From assembly GCA_947487165.1 (NCBI GenBank), contig CANKWX010000001.1, positions 62,001-126,000 on the forward strand: a stretch of DNA of 64,000 bases, given 5' to 3'. A model generated the notes under the pieces. It made no database searches. It had not been told where the DNA came from and saw only the letters and a program-made list of their open reading frames with translations. The position numbers and the translations under genes were made by a program. Below, one piece after another: positions 44,192-51,043 of the stretch. Positions within the stretch are counted from its first letter, which is position 1. Every line of letters starts with the position of its first letter. The DNA is from Burkholderiales bacterium. GTDB taxonomy: Bacteria; Pseudomonadota; Gammaproteobacteria; Burkholderiales; Burkholderiaceae_E.

Positions 44192-45649
44192 TTGCGGCGG
44201 CTTTTGTCGATTGCCCATATCCTGGGCGCCATGCTGATGCTGCTGGGTGCGACCTATCTGCTGCCCATCGGCTGGTCGGTGCTGTCGCATGACGGAACGC
44301 TCGAGAGCTTCCTGATCGCCGCGGCGGCCACCTTCTGCGCCGGGCTTGTCTTGTGGGCGCCGACCCTGCGCAGCAAACGTGAACTGCAGGCCCGCGACGG
44401 CTGTCTGCTGGTGGTGATCACCTGGATCACCCTGGCCGCGGCCGCGACCCTGCCGCTGATGCTCGAAATCCCCGGTCTGTCGTTTACCGATGCCTTTTTC
44501 GAGACCATCTCGGCACTGACCACCACCGGCGCCACCCTGCTGGTCGGGCTCGACGCCTTGCCGCAGTCGATCAATCTCTGGCGCCATCTGCTGCAATGGA
44601 TCGGCGGCATGGGAATCATCGTCATGGCGGTCGCCATCTTGCCGCTGCTGGGCGTGGGCGGCATGCAACTGTTTCGTGCCGAGACGCCCGGTCCGATGAA
44701 AGAGACCAAGCTCACCCCCCGCATCACCCAGACCGCCAACTATCTCTGGCTGGTCTATGCCGGCGCCACCGCGCTGTGCATCGTGTGTTTGCGCATTGCC
44801 GGCATGAACTGGTACGAGGCGATCTGCCACGGCTTCTCGACCATGTCGCTGGGCGGCTACTCGACCCGTGATGCCAACATCGCTGGCTTCGATTCGCCGG
44901 CGATCGAAGGGGTGCTGATCGTCTTCATGCTGATCGCCTGCCTCAATTTCACGACGCATTTCCTTGCCTTGCGGCATCGCTCGCTCGCGCCCTACCGGCG
45001 CGATCCCGAGGCCCGCTGGGTGATTGTCTCGATCCTCGCGGTCGCGGTGCTGCTGACGGCCTTTCTGTATCTGACCGGCGTGTTCGAGCAATGGCCGCAG
45101 GCGATCCGGCATGCGGTCTTCAATACCGTCTCGATGGGCACGACCACCGGCTTTTCGAGCGTGGGTGCGGCGCAGTGGCCAATGTTCGCCGGGCTGGTGC
45201 TGTTGCTGCTGTGCTCGATCGCGTCCTCGTCGGGCTCGACCGGCGGCGGCATCAAGATGATCCGCTCGCTGGTGCTGTGCAAGCAGGCTTTGCGCGAGTT
45301 GCTGCGGATGAGCCATCCGCGGGCGGTGCAGCCGCTGTTGCTCGGCGGGCAGGTGGTGGCGCAGCCGCTGGTGCTGGCGGTGCTCGGATTCATGCTGCTC
45401 TATGGCGTGACGCTGGTCGGCCTGACGCTGCTGATGGTCGCGACCGGGGTCGATTTCACCTCGGCTTTCAGCGGCGTCGTGACCTGCCTGAACAACACCG
45501 CGCCGGGTCCCGGCGGCATGGGCCTGACACTGAGCTACCTGGCGCTCAACGACTTCCAGACTTGGGTCTTTGCCTTCGCGATGCTCGCCGGCCGCCTCGA
45601 GATGGTGATCGTGTTCGTCCTGTTCACGCCGGCGTTCTGGCGTCGCTGA
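44192..45649 (+). CDS. trkH: Trk potassium uptake channel subunit TrkH
   Basis: A 485-residue membrane protein with four M-P-M units. The pore-loop selectivity filters are visible as ALTTTGATLL near residue 110, FSTMSLGGYSTRD near 220, TVSMGTTTGFSSVG near 315 and NNTAPGPGGMGLT near 430. It conducts potassium under control of TrkA. A TTG start at 44192 gives the first helix directly and has GGAG about 10 bases upstream. The gene lies 30 bases after lysR, so in the present arrangement its transcription could depend on lysR or the insert instead of the trkA operon. Confidence 0.93.
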   Translation: MRRLLSIAHILGAMLMLLGATYLLPIGWSVLSHDGTLESFLIAAAATFCAGLVLWAPTLRSKRELQARDGCLLVVITWITLAAAATLPLMLEIPGLSFTDAFFETISALTTTGATLLVGLDALPQSINLWRHLLQWIGGMGIIVMAVAILPLLGVGGMQLFRAETPGPMKETKLTPRITQTANYLWLVYAGATALCIVCLRIAGMNWYEAICHGFSTMSLGGYSTRDANIAGFDSPAIEGVLIVFMLIACLNFTTHFLALRHRSLAPYRRDPEARWVIVSILAVAVLLTAFLYLTGVFEQWPQAIRHAVFNTVSMGTTTGFSSVGAAQWPMFAGLVLLLLCSIASSSGSTGGGIKMIRSLVLCKQALRELLRMSHPRAVQPLLLGGQVVAQPLVLAVLGFMLLYGVTLVGLTLLMVATGVDFTSAFSGVVTCLNNTAPGPGGMGLTLSYLALNDFQTWVFAFAMLAGRLEMVIVFVLFTPAFWRR

Positions 45650-45670
45650 ACGCTCTGCACTGGCGGCGTC

Positions 45671-46300
45671 TTGGCCGATCACCCTGCCAACCCCACCATC
45701 ACTACCGAGGTGCTGCTGATCTGCGGCCTGCCGGGAGCCGGCAAATCGACCTTGCTCAAAGGCTGGCTGGCCGAGCGCCCGGACACTGAACGCTGGGCAC
45801 TGATGGTCAACGGCATCGCCGGGCTGGCCGGTGCCGACCGCGATCCGGGCGTCACCGTCGCGATGCTGGCCGGCGGCTGCGCCTGCTGCTCGGGGCAGGT
45901 GGTGTTCGGCGTGACGCTCACCCGGCTGCTGCGAGGCGGCCCCTTTCAGCGGCTGATGATCGAGGTCAGCGGCATCGGTCATCCCGGGCGCCTGGTTGAG
46001 CGTCTGCGGATTCCCGAGCTGGCCTCCCGGCTGTCGACTCGCCCGACCGTCATGGTGATCGACGCGACGCGCCCCGACCCGTTTTTCGACCCGAACCATC
46101 CGGCCCATCAGCTGGCCCTTGACCAGCTCGACTCGGCGCGACTGCTGGTGATCAACCGGGCTGATGCGGTGAAGCCCGAGGCCGAGCGCGCCCTGTGCGA
46201 GCGGCTGACCAGCCTGTCCGGCGGTTCGGCGGCGCTGCTGTCGGACCGCCACGGCGTGGCGCGGCTGTCGGACGCACTCTCGGCGCTGGCCGGTTATTGA
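45671..46300 (+). CDS. CobW/COG0523-type GTPase, N-terminal domain only
   Basis: A 209-residue GTPase with a P-loop GLPGAGKST near residue 20 and the metal-binding GGCACC motif (CxCC) near residue 68, followed by the Walker B-like IEVSGIGHPG and NRAD guanine-recognition motif. This is the G3E/CobW family, which delivers metal ions to enzymes such as nitrile hydratase, urease or zinc proteins. It lacks the usual C-terminal CobW domain (full members are about 320-400 residues), so it is a minimal form. The TTG start lies 21 bases after trkH, which suggests co-transcription. Confidence 0.85.
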   Translation: MADHPANPTITTEVLLICGLPGAGKSTLLKGWLAERPDTERWALMVNGIAGLAGADRDPGVTVAMLAGGCACCSGQVVFGVTLTRLLRGGPFQRLMIEVSGIGHPGRLVERLRIPELASRLSTRPTVMVIDATRPDPFFDPNHPAHQLALDQLDSARLLVINRADAVKPEAERALCERLTSLSGGSAALLSDRHGVARLSDALSALAGY

Positions 46301-46592
46301 GGGGTGCGAAGGGTGGGCCAGACCCGGTCGACGGCGCGGCCCGTCGCCGATGCCGGACCGGGCCGATCTGCCCGGCTGCGCTTGTGCTGACCGCTTTCGC
46401 CCCCAAGATGATCAGCACCGGAGAGTGCGCGTGGTGCATTTCCCGGTCGTCCGGGCCACGGCAGTGGCGCAATTCCGACGCTTCGTGATGCTTGGCGACG
46501 CCTGTCGGTCATGGCTGCACGGTCATCGGCGGGCGTTGTCCCGGCCCGGGTACGGGCTCCAACCTTGCCTTGAAGCTCAGCGAGGACTCGTG

Positions 46593-46844
46593 ATGAACAT
46601 GATTTACAACAGCCCGAACTATTGCGTCGTCGAATTCAAATCGGCTGAGGGAGAACCGTTTGCCGGCGGTTACGAGATCATGGACAAGACCGGGAAACGC
46701 GAGATCTTTCTGGGCGGCATGCTCGCCGACAAGTTTCGATTCGACGTCAGTCAGCTGATCGCCACCGAGCCGTCCGTCGAGGAAGTCGACGACTTCCTGA
46801 GCGGCTTCGAGGGGCTGATGCTCCAGCCGCTGGTGCTGCACTAA
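46593..46844 (+). CDS. DUF3567 family small protein
   Basis: An 83-residue protein with the DUF3567 pattern: MNMIYNSPNYCVVEF, GGYEIMDKTGKREIFLGG, MLADKFRFDVSQLI and the C-terminal FEGLMLQPLVLH. The family is restricted, as far as I know, to Burkholderiales-like betaproteobacteria and has no assigned function. GAGGA lies about 6 bases before the ATG. The preceding 290 bases contain no gene that I can support. Confidence 0.85.
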   Translation: MNMIYNSPNYCVVEFKSAEGEPFAGGYEIMDKTGKREIFLGGMLADKFRFDVSQLIATEPSVEEVDDFLSGFEGLMLQPLVLH

Positions 46845-46907
46845 GCCGTACCGAGCTTTCCGAGGGGCGGGCAGGCCGGCGTGCGCTGACCGACCGCGCC
46901 CCCGGGC

Positions 46908-48314
46908 CTATGGCGCGACCGGCCGGTTGACCTGCTCGCGGCTGAATCCGGCGAGTTGCTTGTAGCGCGCCGAGATCGCCTCGAGTTCGGCCAGCGGAAT
47001 CACGTCGTGGATATGGGCAAATCCGCTGGGGGCGCGCTCCTCGGCGATCTGCATCACCTGATCGGGTCCGCCGGCACGATTGCCCAGCACGATCCGCCCG
47101 GTGGCCTCACGTCGCATCGCTTCATAGCGGGCAAAGCCCTCGGCCGGATGGCGATCGCCGCGTGCAAAGCCGGTCTCGACCAGGGCGCTCGCCATCGCTT
47201 CGGCATCCAGGATCGACTGAGATGCGCCATTGCTGCCGATCGGATACATCGGATGGGCCGAATCGCCCAGCAGCGTGATGCGCCCGTGCGTCCAGCCGGC
47301 GAGCGGGTCGCGATCGGCCATCGGATATTCATAGATCGCATCCGTCGCATCGATCAGTCCCGGCACATCGAGCCAGTCGAAGCGCCAGCCGGCGAAGGGC
47401 TCGCGAAAGATCGAGGCGTCGACCCGCCGGCTCCAGTCCTGGCGCGGCGGCGTGTCGTGTGCCACCGAGAGTTCGGCAATCCAGTTGATGCGCGCGCGCC
47501 CTGCATCGGCGAGTTGTCGCGAGATCGGATAGCAGACGAACTTCTGATCGTCATGCCCGGCCTGGATCATGGTGCGCCCATCGAGGAAGGGCGCACCCTC
47601 GCAGGTGCCGCGCCACAGCAGTCGTCCGGAAAAGCGCGGTGGGCCCTCGTCGGGATGAAAGTGGCGGCGCACGACCGAATGGATGCCGTCGGCGGCAATC
47701 ACCGCGTGGGCCCGAACCGTCCCGCGGAGCGTGCCTTGCGGGTCGACGAAGTGCAGACTCACCGCATCGCCATCGTCGACGAAGCGCTCGAGCGCGTGGC
47801 CGGTGAGCACCGCTGCCTCGCCCATCCGCTCGCGCACCGCTGCCAGCAGCAGCATCTGCAGTTCGCCGCGATGAATCGAGAACTGCGGATAGGCATAGCC
47901 CGCGGCAATACCACGCGGCTCCGACCAGATTAGCTGGCCGTGCCGGTTGTAGAAGGTGAGCGCGGCGGTCTCGATGGCGGTGGCCGCGAGCTGCGGCTGC
48001 AGCCCGAGCGCGGCCAGCACCCGCACCGAGTGCGGCAGCAGGTTGATGCCCACGCCCAACGGTCGCAGGACGGGCACCGATTCGAAGACCGTGCAACGGA
48101 TGCCGGCGGCATGCAGGGCGAGCGCGGTGACCAGTCCGCCGATGCCGCCACCGATGATTGCGATATCGAGCACGGGAGAAACAGGTGCGGCCGCATCGGT
48201 TGAGGCGGTGGATGCGGTCGAAGCGACCGGCCCGGTCGATTCAGCCGGTGCGACGGATGCCGAGGCTGTGGTGGCAGCTGCCGCCTGCGGCTTGCGATGA
48301 TCTTGCTGTGCCAT
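46908..48314 (-). CDS. FAD-dependent aromatic hydroxylase (salicylate-hydroxylase-like)
   Basis: A 468-residue flavoprotein. A 48-residue Ala/Ser/Thr/Pro-rich N-terminal extension precedes the dinucleotide motif GGGIGG near residue 55. The DG motif is VIAADGIHSVVRRHF near 205, and the GD motif is LLGDSAHPMYPIGSNGASQSILDA near 350. This is the class A hydroxylase type that uses NAD(P)H to hydroxylate aromatic rings. Substrate is unknown. It lies 12 bases after the PcaD-PcaC fusion gene, so it is likely part of the same transcript and may feed a ring that ends in the beta-ketoadipate pathway. The low-complexity head is unusual. Confidence 0.87.
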   Translation of the reverse strand: MAQQDHRKPQAAAATTASASVAPAESTGPVASTASTASTDAAAPVSPVLDIAIIGGGIGGLVTALALHAAGIRCTVFESVPVLRPLGVGINLLPHSVRVLAALGLQPQLAATAIETAALTFYNRHGQLIWSEPRGIAAGYAYPQFSIHRGELQMLLLAAVRERMGEAAVLTGHALERFVDDGDAVSLHFVDPQGTLRGTVRAHAVIAADGIHSVVRRHFHPDEGPPRFSGRLLWRGTCEGAPFLDGRTMIQAGHDDQKFVCYPISRQLADAGRARINWIAELSVAHDTPPRQDWSRRVDASIFREPFAGWRFDWLDVPGLIDATDAIYEYPMADRDPLAGWTHGRITLLGDSAHPMYPIGSNGASQSILDAEAMASALVETGFARGDRHPAEGFARYEAMRREATGRIVLGNRAGGPDQVMQIAEERAPSGFAHIHDVIPLAELEAISARYKQLAGFSREQVNRPVAP

Positions 48315-48326
48315 GGTCTGGTCCGA

Positions 48327-49589
48327 TCAGCCTTCCCGGCGCTCGGCGTCGCGCTCTTTGAGCAGCTCGCCGGCGATCTGGAAACCGGTGTTGGCGGCTG
48401 GCACGCCGGCATAGATCGCGGCCTGCTGCAGCAGCTCTTTCACGTCGGTCGGCGACAGTTCGGCCGCCAGACCCGCGCGGGCATGCAGCCTGAACTCTTC
48501 CCATCGACCGAGTGCGCTGGTGGTGGCCAGCACGATCAGCCGGCGCATCCGGTCATCGAATACCGGCCGGGTCCAGACGTCATGCCACGCCCAGCGGGTG
48601 ATCATGTCCTGGAACTCGGCATTGAAAGCCTCGGGCGCGACCAGTCGGGCATTCACATAGTTTTCGCCGAGGGCCTGCTTGCGGCGGGCGATGCCGCGCG
48701 CATACTGCGCCGCCAGGCTCGCCTCCATCGGCAGACCGGTAACCGGCGAAGCGCCGTCGGGCAGCGCACCGCTGCCGGGATGCGCGCCGGCGTGCGGTGC
48801 GTGCTGGCCGCGCTGCGGTGCAAGCGCGGTCATCAGCATCGCAACGAATCCGGGCGCATCTTCCGAGTGCGGCAGATGCGCGGTGTCCAGGCTCACCAGC
48901 CGCGCACCCGGGATCGCGGCCGCAATCGCCTCGCCCATTGCCGGCGGTGTGGCCACATCGAAGCGGCCGATCAGCACGGTGGTGGGTGTGGTGATGCGAT
49001 GCAGCTGGCCTTGCAGATCATGGTCGCGCACCGCGGCGCAGCAGCCGGCATACCCCACCGGATCGAGCGCGAGCAGGGCCTGGCGAACGGTATGAAAGTG
49101 CGCATTGCCGCGCGCAATGAAGCGCGGCGTGAAAAAGCGCGACAGCCCCGTCTCGGCCACCGCCGCCATCCCGCCGGCCTTGACCTTGGCGATGCGCTCG
49201 ATCTGGCCGGCTGCCTCGACGCGTCCGGTGGTGTTGCACAGGAGCAGGTGGCGCAGCCGCTGGCCGGCATGGATGCCCAGCCACTGGCCGATCATGCCGC
49301 CCAGCGAAATCCCGCAGTAATCGAAGCGCTCGAGCCCGGCGGCATCGGCCACCGCCAGCACGTCGCGGGCGAGCAGCTCGACGCTGTAGTCGCCGGCCGG
49401 CGCATCCGAGGCGCCATGGCCGCGGGTGTCCATCCGGATGACGCGAAAGAAATCGGCCAGCCGCGGCATCACCGGATCCCACAGGGCATGGTCGGTGCCA
49501 AGCGAATTCACCAGCATCAGGGGCGGCAGGGCGGGGTTGCCGTCGGCGCGCCAGAAAAGGCGCGCGCCAGCATGAGTAACGAAGGGCAT
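48327..49589 (-). CDS. pcaL: PcaL: 3-oxoadipate enol-lactonase fused to 4-carboxymuconolactone decarboxylase
   Basis: A 420-residue fusion. Residues ~1-260 are an alpha/beta hydrolase of PcaD type with nucleophile Ser in GISLGGM near residue 95, the DTRGHGASDAP stretch and the catalytic His in DTAHLPHSE. A linker rich in His/Ala/Pro (about 260-295) leads to a PcaC/CMD domain with RKQALGENYVNARL and the RLIVLATTSALGRWEEFRLHARAGL stretch. The two activities are consecutive steps of the protocatechuate branch of the beta-ketoadipate pathway. No other pca gene is adjacent, and the neighbour is a ring hydroxylase. AGGAAG lies upstream of the ATG. Confidence 0.93.
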   Translation of the reverse strand: MPFVTHAGARLFWRADGNPALPPLMLVNSLGTDHALWDPVMPRLADFFRVIRMDTRGHGASDAPAGDYSVELLARDVLAVADAAGLERFDYCGISLGGMIGQWLGIHAGQRLRHLLLCNTTGRVEAAGQIERIAKVKAGGMAAVAETGLSRFFTPRFIARGNAHFHTVRQALLALDPVGYAGCCAAVRDHDLQGQLHRITTPTTVLIGRFDVATPPAMGEAIAAAIPGARLVSLDTAHLPHSEDAPGFVAMLMTALAPQRGQHAPHAGAHPGSGALPDGASPVTGLPMEASLAAQYARGIARRKQALGENYVNARLVAPEAFNAEFQDMITRWAWHDVWTRPVFDDRMRRLIVLATTSALGRWEEFRLHARAGLAAELSPTDVKELLQQAAIYAGVPAANTGFQIAGELLKERDAERREG

Positions 49590-49766
49590 GGTGTCTTCCT
49601 AAAAGCCGATTATCTCAGGTGGTGCTGCTGTGCCGCGCCGTTTGGTTGAGGAAGATCGGTCGCATGGCTTCGGTCCAGGAGGGCCGGTGAGGGTCTCGTG
49701 CGCGACGTGCATCGGCACGGTAAAGTCAGCGCCTTGCCATGTTCGCCCAGAGAAGGGTTTTTTTCG

Positions 49767-50636
49767 ATGTCGAATTCAGCGAATCCGGTTCTGTTTCGCA
49801 CCGACGACGGCGTCGAACTGGCCGGTCTGCGCTGTCTGCCTGCGCGCGAGCCGATCGGCGCCGTCGCCATGATCCACGGATTCGGCGAGCATGCCGGTCG
49901 CTACCAGCCGCTGCATCAGGCCCTGAATGCCGCAGGTTTTGCGGTCACTGCTGCCGACCTGCGCGGATTCGGCCAGTCGCCTGGCCCGCGCGGCCATATC
50001 GACACCTGGAACGACTATCGCCGCGACGCCGCGGCCATCGTGGCGCAGGCGGCCTTGCTCGCCCCCGGCCGACCGGTGTTCCTCTTCGGACACAGCATGG
50101 GTGGCCTCATCGTGCTCGACTATGCCCTGCAGCATCCCGAGGGCCTGGCAGGCGTGGTGGCCAGTGCGCCGGCGCTGATCCCGGGCGGGGTGCGAAAGCC
50201 GCTGCTCGAGCTCGCCGCCCGCCTGCTCTCGCGACTTGTGCCGCGCGCCGGCACGCGTCTTGGCCTCGATCCGGCAGGCATCTCCAGCCAGCCTGAGGAG
50301 GTGGCCATCTACCTGGCCGATCCGCTGGTGAGCGACCGCACCACCATACGCTGGGGCGCCGAAATCCTGCGCGTCATGCCGGCCACCCTGGCACAGGCCG
50401 GCCGGTTTGCCTTACCGCTGCTGCTGCTGCAGGGCAGCGACGATCCGATCAATGCGCCCGCCGGCACCAGGGCGTTTCACGCCGCCTGCGGGCATCCCGA
50501 CTGCACGATGAAGTTTTATCCGGGCAATCGGCACGAGGTGCATCACGACATCAGCCGCGCTGATTTCGAGCGCGACCTGATCCGCTGGCTCAAGGAGCGG
50601 GCGATGCGTGCACCGGCGGCAGGCATCGCGGCATGA
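49767..50636 (+). CDS. Alpha/beta hydrolase, monoacylglycerol-lipase-like
   Basis: A 289-residue hydrolase of the serine aminopeptidase S33/Hydrolase_4 family. The oxyanion stretch is MIHGFGEHAGRY, the DLRGFGQSPGPRGHI stretch is typical of monoacylglycerol lipases, the nucleophile is in FGHSMGG near residue 112, the acid is in LLLLQGSDDPI and the His is in YPGNRHEVHHD. It probably hydrolyses lipid monoesters. The ATG at 49767 follows AGAAGGG; the frame further upstream is open but not conserved. Its stop overlaps the DUF423 start as ATGA. Confidence 0.87.
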   Translation: MSNSANPVLFRTDDGVELAGLRCLPAREPIGAVAMIHGFGEHAGRYQPLHQALNAAGFAVTAADLRGFGQSPGPRGHIDTWNDYRRDAAAIVAQAALLAPGRPVFLFGHSMGGLIVLDYALQHPEGLAGVVASAPALIPGGVRKPLLELAARLLSRLVPRAGTRLGLDPAGISSQPEEVAIYLADPLVSDRTTIRWGAEILRVMPATLAQAGRFALPLLLLQGSDDPINAPAGTRAFHAACGHPDCTMKFYPGNRHEVHHDISRADFERDLIRWLKERAMRAPAAGIAA

Positions 50637-51004
50637 ACCGCCGCTGGCTCGTCGTGGGCTCGATCTCAGCCTGTCTGTCGGTGGCCGCAGGCGCCTTCGG
50701 CGCGCACGCGCTCAAAGGCTCGTTTGGCCCCGAGGCGCTGGTTACCTGGGAAACCGCCGCCCGCTATCAGATGTATCACGCGCTCGCGATGCTGGCAGTG
50801 GGTGCTGCCGCCCAGTCCTTGCGAACCACCTCGCTGCGGGCCGCCGGTCTGTGCTTTCTGGTCGGCACCCTGCTGTTCTCCGGCAGCCTCTATGCGCTGG
50901 TGCTGACCGGCGAGCGCTGGCTTGGTGCCATTACCCCGGTTGGCGGGCTGACGTTGATGGCCGGGTGGCTGGCATTCGCCTGGGCGGTGAGCAGAGGGCG
51001 GTGA
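50633..51004 (+). CDS. DUF423 small membrane protein (YwdK-like)
   Basis: A 123-residue protein with about four transmembrane segments and the conserved DUF423 opening: GAFGAHALKG near residue 22, TWETAARYQMYHALAML, and SGSLYALVLTGERWLGAITPVGG near residue 88. The function is unknown. It starts by an ATGA overlap with the upstream hydrolase gene, so the two are translationally coupled. The next gene converges after 40 bases. Confidence 0.87.
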   Translation: MNRRWLVVGSISACLSVAAGAFGAHALKGSFGPEALVTWETAARYQMYHALAMLAVGAAAQSLRTTSLRAAGLCFLVGTLLFSGSLYALVLTGERWLGAITPVGGLTLMAGWLAFAWAVSRGR

Positions 51005-51043
51005 GCAGGTCGCGTTGATCGGTCTGTGCGGATCGATCTGACA

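Noticed and set aside
44183-46252. 689-codon frame antisense to trkH and the CobW-like gene
   Set aside because: Rich in Gln/Arg/His/Gly with no recognisable domain; the opposite strand has clear membrane and GTPase motifs.
46301-46592. Possible gene between the CobW-like gene and DUF3567
   Set aside because: Open frames exist on both strands, but none has a ribosome site, family resemblance or coding-like composition.
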